Assembly (NCBI GenBank): GCA_013360585.1
Contig: JABWBH010000018.1
Location: forward strand, 1-64,000
Origin: Phycisphaerae bacterium
GTDB lineage: Bacteria; Planctomycetota; Phycisphaerae; UBA1845
DNA length: 64,000 nt
Direction: 5' to 3'
The notes beneath the pieces were generated by a model. The model saw nothing but the letters and a program-made list of their open reading frames with translations, did no database searches and was not told the DNA's origin. Position numbers and translations under genes: made by a program. Below, piece after piece: positions 26,944 through 35,184 of this stretch (position 1 is the first letter of the stretch; every line of letters begins with the position of its first letter).

Positions 26944-27897
26944 TCAGCCGGGGTTTGATCCGGGCTTCTTGTCGTCGGGGGGAGCGGCGGGCTCCTTCGG
27001 CGCAGTTCCGGATGCGCCAGCGCCAGGCTTTGACGGCGTTGACGTGGGTTGGTCGCCGGACGAGGCGGCGGCCTTGCCGACCGCGGGATCCTGCGGTTTC
27101 TCGGCCTTCGAAGTCGGGGTCGCGGGGCGGACGCTGCGGATGAACTTCAGGATACGCTCGCGCTGCGGTTCGAGGGTTGAGGCTTTGCCTTCAGCGCGGA
27201 TGAAAAAAGGCCCCTTCGGGTGATGCACGACGGCTGCGATCATCATCTGTCCCGCGACCGGCTTGCCGCTTTTTCCGCCTTTTGTCGCGCCCTTCAACTC
27301 GATCAGGGTCACTTTCAGCGAATTGACCTCGAATTCCTGGGCAACTTCGGCAAGGCGCGGTTTCGATCCGTCATCTTTGATGAACCCCTCACACCAGTTC
27401 TTCAGGACGGTGGACGCCTTGCCCTCGCGCTCGGGGACAAAGCTGACGGCGAGGACCGCCTTGTCGCGCTTTTTCTTCGGGTCGGACATTTTGAACGCAT
27501 AAAGCACCTTGTCGCCGGCGTTGGGGGCGTCGAAGACGGGCCATCCGAGGGGTTCTGCGAACTCAATGAACGCCTTCTCCGGCTGGCGAGGCGGGGGCAT
27601 TTTCGCATCTTTCAAGGCGGTCTCGGCAGCCTGCTGCTCCGCGATCCGGCCCGCCGCGCCTTTCTTTTTCGGAGGCGCCTTCTCCTCGGCGGCGGGTTTC
27701 GGCGCGGGCTTGTCTACATCGGGAAGGAGCGGCTTGGGTTCTTCTTGCGGCTTTTCCGTCGGCTTATTTACATCCGGCGACCCGGGTTGATCCTGAGGCG
27801 TCGGCAGGGCTGAAGCTCCCCTGCCGGACGCCAAGGCGAGCACAACCCCGAAAATCCAGAAAGCGGTCGTCGAGCGTTTCCCAGTATTGTGCATCAT
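26944..27897 (-). CDS. Secreted Pro/Lys/Ala-rich hypothetical protein
   Basis: The 317-residue protein starts at ATG 27897 behind GGGGGGTAC and has a signal peptide (residues 8-30). Residues 31-110 are Pro/Lys/Glu-rich with EKPQEEPKP-like runs, and the C-terminal 80 residues are Pro/Ser/Thr/Ala-rich. Between lies a folded core of about 150 residues (FAEPLGWPVFDAP...). This core resembles no family I can name; it has one cysteine. Linker-rich ends of this sort suggest attachment to peptidoglycan or the outer membrane. Its stop is 98 bp from the start of the diheme gene, so the two may be co-transcribed. Confidence 0.72.
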   Translation of the reverse strand: MMHNTGKRSTTAFWIFGVVLALASGRGASALPTPQDQPGSPDVNKPTEKPQEEPKPLLPDVDKPAPKPAAEEKAPPKKKGAAGRIAEQQAAETALKDAKMPPPRQPEKAFIEFAEPLGWPVFDAPNAGDKVLYAFKMSDPKKKRDKAVLAVSFVPEREGKASTVLKNWCEGFIKDDGSKPRLAEVAQEFEVNSLKVTLIELKGATKGGKSGKPVAGQMMIAAVVHHPKGPFFIRAEGKASTLEPQRERILKFIRSVRPATPTSKAEKPQDPAVGKAAASSGDQPTSTPSKPGAGASGTAPKEPAAPPDDKKPGSNPG

Positions 27898-28252
27898 ATG
27901 TACCCCCCAGCAGATCGCGCCGTGCGGCGGTTTAACCGCAATATATTACCCTCGATTGTCGCCCCCGCGAATCCCGGCTCGCCGAGAAATCGGCGCACAA
28001 ATTGCTCCCACGCCTGGCGGAAGCCCGCAGGAATAACGCCCCTGAAATCGCCGGATTGCCGGGGACCGCGATGTTCCGCGCCGCGCATGAACCGCCGACC
28101 CCGTCGTTTCTGCCGCTGCCGCCGCCGCTTGCCCGTGACGGCTGAGTCGCCGCGGTTCTGAGCCGATAAATCCCCGGGAGACCGACGGGAACGCGGTCCG
28201 CTCGGTTTCGAGCGGAACCCGCGCCCGTCCGAGCGAGAGGCGCCGACCCTGA
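27898..28252. other. Divergent intergenic region with a 13-bp palindrome
   Basis: The 355 bp separate divergent genes. GCGGTT-T-AACCGC at 27927-27939 is a perfect inverted repeat 30 bp upstream of the secreted-protein start, followed by the AT-rich ATATATTA at 27941-27948. This is a plausible operator and promoter for the minus-strand gene. The remainder is Arg-codon-rich antisense sequence with no gene seen. Confidence 0.45.
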
Positions 28253-29698
28253 ATGACGAGCGTACCCTACCTTCTGTCCCGGCACATTCTCTGCCCGCTG
28301 CATGAGCGCGTCCTGGGTCGGCGGACGTTCGCACGCCTGCGCCAGATCGAGCGCGAGCAGTGGCGAAGCCCGGTGGAGGTCCGCCTGCTGCAGATGCGTC
28401 GGCTGCGATCGCTCCTGCGGCACGCCGTCCGGAACGTTCCTTTTTACACCGCCCGGCACAAGCCGACCTCACGGGCTGAGCGAGACGGAGAGCCGGATCG
28501 TTTGCACCTCCGCGCGCTGCCCACCTTGAGCAAGCAGGACATCCGCGCGCACACGGACGAACTGATCTGGCCGGAGTCGCCGGGGAGACTGCGGCCGTAT
28601 TCCACCGGAGGATCGTCCGGCGATCCGCTGCGTTTCTTCATCGACCGTCCGCGACAAGCCTCGGACGCGGCGGCGCGCATTCTGACGCACCGGTGGTTCG
28701 GCGTGGACGCAGGTCACCGGGAGCTGTTTTTGTGGGGGTGTCCGATCGAACTGACCCGCACGGACCGCCTGCGCGCCTGGCGCGACGGGCTTTTCAATCA
28801 CCGGCTGCTCAGCGCGTTTGACCTGTCGCGGGAGCGCATGCGCGAGTATACCGACGTGTTCCGTCGGTTCCGCCCGCGCTGCCTTTTCGGATATCCGAGC
28901 ACCTTGTCCCGGTGGGCGGAACACCTGATGACGTATGAGGAGACACTGCCGATCGGGTGTCTCCGCGCCGTATTCGTTACCGGCGAAGTCTGCGACCCCG
29001 TCCAGCGGCGCACGCTCGAACGCTGCTTCCAGGTTCCGGTTGCGGACGGTTACGGCAGCCGGGAAGCCGGCTTCATCGCGCATCAATGCCCCGCCGGTTC
29101 AATGCACGTCATTGCCTCGGAAGTTCTTGTCGAGGTGCTCGACGGCGACCGACCGGCGCGCGAGGGCGAGTTCGGTGAGATCGTCGTCACGCACCTGCAT
29201 GCCTTCGGAATGCCCTTCATCCGCTACCGGACCGGCGATTTCGGACGTCTGCTGCCCGGACGTTGTCCGTGCGGCCGGGGTTGGCCGAGGATGGACGCGG
29301 TGCAGGGGCGACGGACCGACGGCATCCACCTCCCCGACGGGCGGTTCATGCACGGCTTGGCGGTCATTTACGTTCTGCGGGAAACACCGGGCATCGAACA
29401 TTTCCAAGTGAGGCAGACCTCGGACTTCGCCCTTGAGGTGCAGGTCGTCGCCTGCGAGGGGGCCCCGTCGGATGTGCTGCGACGGGTCGAGTCGGGATTG
29501 CGCCGCGTCGTGGGCGATCAGATTCCGGTCCGGGTGCGGCGGACGGCGACAATCGAGCGCGCTGCGTCCGGCAAACACCGGCCGGTGATCTCGGATGTCG
29601 ACGCTTCAGCCGCATCGTCAAGCTCCGGCGCAAGCCGCACTCCCCGCTCGGCCGTTGCGGTCGGTTCGGACGCGGCGCTTGAGGAGGCGATTGCGTAG
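28253..29698 (+). CDS. CapK / phenylacetate-CoA ligase-like adenylating enzyme
   Basis: The 481-residue protein belongs to the PaaK/CapK branch of acyl-adenylating enzymes. It has the N-terminal RHAVRNVPFY segment, the nucleotide-binding STGGSSGDP at about 117-125, DGYGSREAGFIA near 263-274, and FIRYRTGDFG near 322-331. Capsule-locus members (CapK) are thought to activate or transfer acyl or amino groups in polysaccharide synthesis. It is the first gene of a three-gene set with a FemAB-like protein 4 bp downstream and a glycosyltransferase. The C-terminal tail is Ser/Ala-rich. The substrate is unknown. Confidence 0.85.
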   Translation: MTSVPYLLSRHILCPLHERVLGRRTFARLRQIEREQWRSPVEVRLLQMRRLRSLLRHAVRNVPFYTARHKPTSRAERDGEPDRLHLRALPTLSKQDIRAHTDELIWPESPGRLRPYSTGGSSGDPLRFFIDRPRQASDAAARILTHRWFGVDAGHRELFLWGCPIELTRTDRLRAWRDGLFNHRLLSAFDLSRERMREYTDVFRRFRPRCLFGYPSTLSRWAEHLMTYEETLPIGCLRAVFVTGEVCDPVQRRTLERCFQVPVADGYGSREAGFIAHQCPAGSMHVIASEVLVEVLDGDRPAREGEFGEIVVTHLHAFGMPFIRYRTGDFGRLLPGRCPCGRGWPRMDAVQGRRTDGIHLPDGRFMHGLAVIYVLRETPGIEHFQVRQTSDFALEVQVVACEGAPSDVLRRVESGLRRVVGDQIPVRVRRTATIERAASGKHRPVISDVDASAASSSSGASRTPRSAVAVGSDAALEEAIA

Positions 29699-29702
29699 GC
29701 GC

Positions 29703-30851
29703 ATGAGCGTTCAACTTCTGGATTACGCGAACGATGTCACGACGTCGGGCTCGCCTGTGTCCGCCGCCGAGCGCATTCGAACCGGGGGAGGCACCGCACG
29801 AGCGACGGAACCCCCGCTTGTGATCCGCGAGTCCTCATCCGTGGAATCCCAGCGCTGGGACGCCTTTGTTCAGTCGCATCCGCAGGGGACAATCTTTCAC
29901 ACGCAGGCCTTCCGTCAAGCCGTCGCTTCGACGTTTCCGCACCGTGCCAGATACCTGACGGCGGAGCGAGGCGGGCGGATCGTCGGCGTCCTGCCGATGT
30001 TCGACGTGCGGACCGGGTGGGCGGGGCGGCGGCTGGTGAGCGTGCCTTACGGCGTGGGCGGCGGCGCGCTGGCGGAAGATGAGCCGACAGCCAACGCGCT
30101 GGCGGACGCGGCGGTGGCGCTGGCGGCGGAATTGTGCTGCGCTGTGATCGATCTTCGTGGCGGCGCGTCGCGGTTGCGAGGGTTTGAGCGAGTCGACGGT
30201 TATCTCGGTTTCCGGCGCGAACTTCCCGCGAACCCGTCTGACATCGCAACGTGGATTCCGCGCAAGGCCCGGGCGGAAGTCCGTCATGCCCGGGAGCGCC
30301 ACGGCGTCACGATCGACGAAGGCGACGAGCACCTGAACCTCGCGTGGCGCCTTTATTCGGAGAATATGCGGCGGCTGGCGTCGCTGAACTATCCTCGTCG
30401 GTTCTTCGCTGCGCTCCTCGAAGCGACGCGGGATCAACACCGTATCACGCTCGCACGCCGGCGGGGCGTTCCGGTGGCGGCGCTGGTCAGTTTCACGCAC
30501 CGCGACGCGGTCATGCCTTACTTTTTCGGCGCGACGCGCGAGGCACGCAGTTGCGGCGCTGCCCACCTCCTTTATGCGGAGCTTGCGGAGTGGGCGACGG
30601 AGCGCGGGCTGCGCACGTTCGACTTCGGGCGGTCCCGCGCCGGAAACACGGGCAGCGCCGATTTCAAGCGGTTTTTCGGCTTCGAGGCGACGGTGCTGCC
30701 TTATCAACGGTGGACCGCACCGAGCATGAACGTCGCCGATCCCTCGCCCGCCAGCCCGAAAGTCCGTTTCGCGCGCCGTTTCTGGCCGCGACTGCCGCTG
30801 TGCGTCACCCGTCCCCTCGGAGCGTGGTTGTCGCGGTGGGTTACGGGGTGA
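29703..30851 (+). CDS. FemAB-like GNAT transferase (exopolysaccharide-associated)
   Basis: From ATG 29703 the protein has 382 residues. The core WDAFVQSHPQGTIFHT (52-67) and YLTAERGGRIVGVLPM (84-99) are hallmarks of the FemAB-like family that accompanies XrtA-type exosortase loci. The C-terminal acyltransferase half contains AAHLLYAELAEWA and FDFGRSRAGNTGSADFKR. Such proteins probably add an amino acid or acyl group to a cell-envelope sugar or peptide. The N-terminal 35 residues are poorly conserved. It starts 4 bp after the CapK-like gene, so the two are co-translated. Confidence 0.83.
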   Translation: MSVQLLDYANDVTTSGSPVSAAERIRTGGGTARATEPPLVIRESSSVESQRWDAFVQSHPQGTIFHTQAFRQAVASTFPHRARYLTAERGGRIVGVLPMFDVRTGWAGRRLVSVPYGVGGGALAEDEPTANALADAAVALAAELCCAVIDLRGGASRLRGFERVDGYLGFRRELPANPSDIATWIPRKARAEVRHARERHGVTIDEGDEHLNLAWRLYSENMRRLASLNYPRRFFAALLEATRDQHRITLARRRGVPVAALVSFTHRDAVMPYFFGATREARSCGAAHLLYAELAEWATERGLRTFDFGRSRAGNTGSADFKRFFGFEATVLPYQRWTAPSMNVADPSPASPKVRFARRFWPRLPLCVTRPLGAWLSRWVTG

Positions 30852-30910
30852 CGAACGACGAAACCGAAGCAGAGCCTGAACAAGACCGACGCTGACGAAG
30901 GAGCTTGAAG

Positions 30911-32161
30911 ATGAGAATCCTCTACCTGGCGCACCGCGTTCCGTTTCCGGCGAACAAAGGCGAGCGCATCCGCGCCCTGCGCCTGATCCGCCACCTCGCC
31001 CAGCGGCATGAAGTCTGGTGCGCATGCTTCCGGGACGACCCGACCGAGCGGCGCGCGGAAGAACTGGAGACGATCGTCCACCGTCTCGGGGTCGTGGACC
31101 TTCCGCGGCGCGGCGCGTTGCTGCGGGCGGCGAAGTCGGCGCTGACCGGCGCCACCCTGACCGAGGGGTTCTACTCCCACCCCGCAATGACCACCCTCGT
31201 GAACGCGTGGATGAACCAGACCCGCTTCGACGCCGTGGTCGCGTTCTCGTCCTCCACGGCAGGTCTTGCCCTGAGTGTCCCGGCTGCGCGCAGGATCCTG
31301 GACCTTTGCGACATCGACAGCGCCAAGTGGCGCGAATACGCGGACCGGTCGGCGTGGCCCGCAAGCGCCGTCTACGCGATGGAGGCGCGGCGCCTGGCGG
31401 TGAAGGAACTTTCGTGGATCGACGCCTTCGACGTAAGCGTCGTCGCCTGCCGCCGCGAGCTTGAGGCGATCTCGGACGCACCGCTGCGCCGCAAGGCACG
31501 GATCGTGCGCAACGGCGTCGATCTTCCGTCCGAGATAGGAGAAACGTCCGGCGCCTCCGGACCGCCGGTTATCATCTTCGTCGGAGATCTTTCTTACCGC
31601 CCCAACGTCGAGGGACTGACGTGGTTTATCGAACACTGCTGGCCGGGGATCGTCACCCGGTCGCCTCATGCGGAGCTGCACGTCGTCGGACGCAGCCCGA
31701 CGCGGCGGATCGCGCGCCTTGCCGGGACACACGGCGTGCGCGTCTTCGCCGACGTGCCCGACGTCGCGCCTTTCCTTCGCACGGCGCACGTCAGCATCGC
31801 CCCGATCCACGTCGCACGCGGCGTGCAGAATAAGGTGCTCGAAGCCCTGGCGTGGGCAAAGCCCGTCGTGATGACGTCCGCCGTCAGTCGCGGACTGGAC
31901 GCAGGCTTGAGCGAGCCGTGGATCACCGCCGACGACGCCGGGGCATTCATTGACGGTGTGACGCGCCTGCTCGCCGACGCGGATCTTCGCCGCGCGATCG
32001 GCGGCGCGGCACGGTCGTTCGCGCGCCTCGAGTACGCCTGGGGACCGCAGTTGGCGGCGTTCGAGCGGCTTGTGACCGGTGAAAGAACCGTGGCGAGACC
32101 GGCGCGCCTTCGTTCCGCAGCAACGTCTGAACTGAGCGGAACGTTTACCTCCGGGGAATGA
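30911..32161 (+). CDS. Glycosyltransferase of the exosortase-associated GT4 type
   Basis: The 416-residue protein has a GT-B fold. It opens with MRILYLAHRVPFPANKGERI, characteristic of the XrtA-linked sugar transferases. The C-terminal donor domain has FVGDLSYRPNVEGL, LHVVGRSP and GVQNKVLEALAWAKPVV. It should transfer an activated sugar to a lipid-linked or polymer acceptor in the cytoplasm. ATG 30911 was chosen over TTG 30905 because AAGGAG lies seven bases before it. It ends the three-gene set and converges on the ABC exporter operon 29 bp away. No exosortase gene lies in this window. Confidence 0.87.
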   Translation: MRILYLAHRVPFPANKGERIRALRLIRHLAQRHEVWCACFRDDPTERRAEELETIVHRLGVVDLPRRGALLRAAKSALTGATLTEGFYSHPAMTTLVNAWMNQTRFDAVVAFSSSTAGLALSVPAARRILDLCDIDSAKWREYADRSAWPASAVYAMEARRLAVKELSWIDAFDVSVVACRRELEAISDAPLRRKARIVRNGVDLPSEIGETSGASGPPVIIFVGDLSYRPNVEGLTWFIEHCWPGIVTRSPHAELHVVGRSPTRRIARLAGTHGVRVFADVPDVAPFLRTAHVSIAPIHVARGVQNKVLEALAWAKPVVMTSAVSRGLDAGLSEPWITADDAGAFIDGVTRLLADADLRRAIGGAARSFARLEYAWGPQLAAFERLVTGERTVARPARLRSAATSELSGTFTSGE

Positions 32162-32190
32162 GGAGACGGCGGCGCTTTACACGCGGCGCC

Positions 32191-34368
32191 TCATGCGGCG
32201 CTGCCGCCCGTCGCCTTCGGCGCGGACCGGCCGATCAGCACGCACCCGGCGGTGAAAATCGCGATCGCCGACAACACAACCCCCGCCGGCAAGTGATCCT
32301 GCGCACCCTCCTGCGGCTGCGGCAGGAACGAAAACCACTCCCGATGCGCCGCCGACAGCGTCAGAATCGTGTTGTGCATGAAGTGGACGATCACGCCGGG
32401 CAGGATCGATCGCGTCGTCCAGCACACCCACCCCAGCATCGCGCCGAGCAGAAATGTCACCGGCAGCTTCGCGAGGATGAAATGAAACACCGCGAACACC
32501 GCGGCGCTGGCCGCAATCGCCGTCATCTTCCGCACCCCGGATCGCATCGCCCCCAGCAGGAAGCCCCGGAACAACGCCTCCTCGCACACCGCCGGTATCA
32601 GACCGAGCAGGATGACCAGTTCGACCGGTGACAGATCGCGCAGCAGTCGTTCCAACGCCGCGGCGCTGTCCGCCGCGAGGTCCGACATACCGAACCAGTT
32701 GTGCTGAAACACGACCATCTCACGCGCCACGATCCACGAGGACATCCCCAGCAGCACGGCCCCCGCCCACGCCCGGACGCTCGCACCCCCCAGTCCGAAC
32801 GCCCCGCGTAGATCCACCTTCCAGTACGCCGCCACCAGCGCCGGGACCGCCACGAACATCACCGGCATCGCCGCAAACGTCCGCCGCAGGGCGCCGAGTC
32901 CGTTTTCCGCTCCGCGCGTCGATTGCAGCCAGGACTGAAGGAAAAACCACGCCGGAAAGAGCACCGCCGTCACCACCAGCGCCATCGTCAACGACGGACG
33001 CGGCGACGGCTGAATCAACCGCCGATCGAACGTGCTCCGCAAGGACTCGACGTCGGCGAAAACCACGCTCTCCTTGCCGAAAACCTTCGCGGCGACGGCG
33101 ACCGCGGCCGAAGCGTACAACGTCGTGGACAGAAGGACGGTCAGCAGCTCCGACGTCCCCACCGGCGCGCCGATCAGCAGCTCCCGCGTGAGCAACACCA
33201 TGTTTCCCACGGGAACCACCAGCATCATGCCCCGCAGCTCCGTCGCCGGCAGCGCCGCGAACCCGCCGGGAATCAGCACCGCGAGGATGACCGGCGTGAC
33301 GTAGTTCTGCGCCTCCTTGAACGTCCGCGCGTAGCTGCACACCGCCATCATGATCGCCGACATCAGCACCGCAAAGGGAATCAGGCACAGCAGAATCAGT
33401 GCAAGCTGTCCGTAAGGGATGCCCTGTCCGGCGGTGGCGATCAATTCGTTGAATCCGCCGAAATACACCGTCGCGCACACGCTGCCGAGGTTCAACGCGG
33501 CTCCGAGAATCGCGATCGTCGCCACCACCAGGAACTTCCCGACGATCAGGTCGATCACCGGAACCGGGCATGCAAGGATCGTCTCCAGCGTTCCGCGCTC
33601 CCGCTCCCCCGCGGTGATGTCGATCGCCGGGTAGATCGCCCCCGTAATCGTCATCAGGACGAGAATCAGCGGAAGAATCTGCCCGAGGATCGACGACGGT
33701 GACGCCAGATTCGTCGCGGTCACCTCGAAGGGATCGAAGTAGGTCGCGGGAAGTCGCAGCGCCTCGCGGCGCTCGTCGTTGATCCGCGCTGCCACGCGGG
33801 CGATCACGTCCTCAAGCCGGGCATGCGCGGTGGCGCTGCGGGGCTCCTCGCGGTCATAAAGAATCCGAATGCGGTTGCGGCGATCCGGAGAGAACGTCAA
33901 CCCCTCCTCGAACACCACCCCGACGTGGGCCGAGCGGTCTCGAACGCACTGCTCGATCTCCTCAACGCTGGCGCACGGCGTCCAGCTCAATTGAAGCGGG
34001 GGCGGCGACGCCGCGGAGTCCTCCACCTCAGCCGCCGGCGCGTCTCCCGGTGCAGATTCCGAAGATGCGGCGGGGGCCTTGCTGGCGGGAGTCGCTGACG
34101 GTTCGAGCGCCCGGATCCGATCGTATTCATACTGAAGATGCGCGAGCGACTCCGCCTGCGGACCGTCCGCACCTCCGAGTCCGGCGACGATGATCGCCCG
34201 CTGCCCCAGCGCCTGCGTCTGAACCGTAATCGCCTGAAGCGACCCCAGCATCAGCACCGGATACAGGAAGATCGGAACCACGATCATCGCGATCAGCGTC
34301 CGCCGGTCGCGCAGAAGGTCCACCAGCTCCTTGCCGTATATCGTGCGGACGCGACGGCGGAACGTCAT
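32191..34368 (-). CDS. ABC-2 permease fused to a CPBP intramembrane protease
   Basis: The 725-residue protein begins as a NatB-type ABC-2 permease (ELVDLLRDRRTLIAMI, with a membrane helix near 25-45), a large outside loop to about 240, then several membrane helices to 400. The second half is a CPBP (CAAX-protease-like) domain at about 580-700, with the family glutamates in AVCEEALFRG, the downstream His in FAVFHFI and HFMHN near 675. The CPBP metal site looks intact. Fusions of this type occur in planctomycetes and relatives. Together with the ATPase (4-bp overlap) it should export or remove something from the membrane, while the protease may cut a partner peptide. The substrate is unknown. 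Confidence 0.9.
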   Translation of the reverse strand: MTFRRRVRTIYGKELVDLLRDRRTLIAMIVVPIFLYPVLMLGSLQAITVQTQALGQRAIIVAGLGGADGPQAESLAHLQYEYDRIRALEPSATPASKAPAASSESAPGDAPAAEVEDSAASPPPLQLSWTPCASVEEIEQCVRDRSAHVGVVFEEGLTFSPDRRNRIRILYDREEPRSATAHARLEDVIARVAARINDERREALRLPATYFDPFEVTATNLASPSSILGQILPLILVLMTITGAIYPAIDITAGERERGTLETILACPVPVIDLIVGKFLVVATIAILGAALNLGSVCATVYFGGFNELIATAGQGIPYGQLALILLCLIPFAVLMSAIMMAVCSYARTFKEAQNYVTPVILAVLIPGGFAALPATELRGMMLVVPVGNMVLLTRELLIGAPVGTSELLTVLLSTTLYASAAVAVAAKVFGKESVVFADVESLRSTFDRRLIQPSPRPSLTMALVVTAVLFPAWFFLQSWLQSTRGAENGLGALRRTFAAMPVMFVAVPALVAAYWKVDLRGAFGLGGASVRAWAGAVLLGMSSWIVAREMVVFQHNWFGMSDLAADSAAALERLLRDLSPVELVILLGLIPAVCEEALFRGFLLGAMRSGVRKMTAIAASAAVFAVFHFILAKLPVTFLLGAMLGWVCWTTRSILPGVIVHFMHNTILTLSAAHREWFSFLPQPQEGAQDHLPAGVVLSAIAIFTAGCVLIGRSAPKATGGSAA

Positions 34369-35129
34369 GAACCCGCTCCCGCCGGCGCAGCCGCTTCCGT
34401 GCCCTCCGCCGCCAGCTTCAGGAAGATCGCGCTCAGTCGCGCCAGTCCGGTGCGCCGCTGAAGTTCCTCCAACGTTCCCTCCGCGATCAACCGTCCGTGG
34501 TGCAGGAACCCGATCCGGTCACAGAGCATTTCCGCTTCGTCAAGGTAATGCGTCGAGAGGAGGATCGTCTTTCCCTCGTCACCGGCGCGGCGGATGAAGT
34601 CCAGGATGAGGCGGTTGCTGATCACGTCCAGCCCCAGCGTCGGCTCGTCCATCACCAGCACCGGAGGGTCCGCCACCAGCACCCGCCCGATGTTCACCCG
34701 CTGACGCTGCCCGGTGGACAAGCTCCCGCAACGCAGGTCGGCGAACTCCCGCATGTCCAACCAGTCCACCAGATGCTCGGCGCGCCGACGCGCGGCCGGG
34801 CGATCCATCCCGTGAAGCTCGGCGAAGTATTGCAGCAGCTCCCGCGGCGTCAGGCGGAGGTACAACCCGGTGTTCGCCGTGAGAAACCCGAGGACGCGCT
34901 TCACCTCAAAGGGCTGGGTGGCGACGTCATACCCGGCGAGCCGCGCCGAACCCGACGTCGGCAGAATCATCCCCGACAGCATCCGCAGCGTCGTCGTCTT
35001 CCCCGCGCCGTTCGGCCCCAGAAGTCCGAAGATCTCTCCGCGCGCCACCCGGAACGACAACCCGTCCACCGCTCGCTTCTGACCGCCCGCGACTGGAAAG
35101 GATTTGACCAGATTGTCGGCGACGACCAT
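34365..35129 (-). CDS. ABC transporter ATP-binding protein (NatA-like)
   Basis: The 254-residue ATPase has Walker A GPNGAGKTT near 39-47, the signature SLSTGQRQR near 138, Walker B PVLVMDEP near 158-165 and the switch His in LSTHYLDEAE. It pairs with the permease-protease fusion, whose ATG overlaps its stop. ATG 35129 is preceded by GGTGGAG; the longer frame to 35279 adds residues unlike the family. It powers the exporter with ATP. Confidence 0.92.
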   Translation of the reverse strand: MVVADNLVKSFPVAGGQKRAVDGLSFRVARGEIFGLLGPNGAGKTTTLRMLSGMILPTSGSARLAGYDVATQPFEVKRVLGFLTANTGLYLRLTPRELLQYFAELHGMDRPAARRRAEHLVDWLDMREFADLRCGSLSTGQRQRVNIGRVLVADPPVLVMDEPTLGLDVISNRLILDFIRRAGDEGKTILLSTHYLDEAEMLCDRIGFLHHGRLIAEGTLEELQRRTGLARLSAIFLKLAAEGTEAAAPAGAGS

Positions 35130-35184
35130 CTCCACCGGGCGCGGATTGTAACGACGACCCTGCCGCGTCACACCCGGGGCGGTT

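Noticed and set aside
28253-32161. PEP-CTERM sorting signals in the window
   Set aside because: No protein end in the window has the PEP motif followed by a membrane helix and basic tail.
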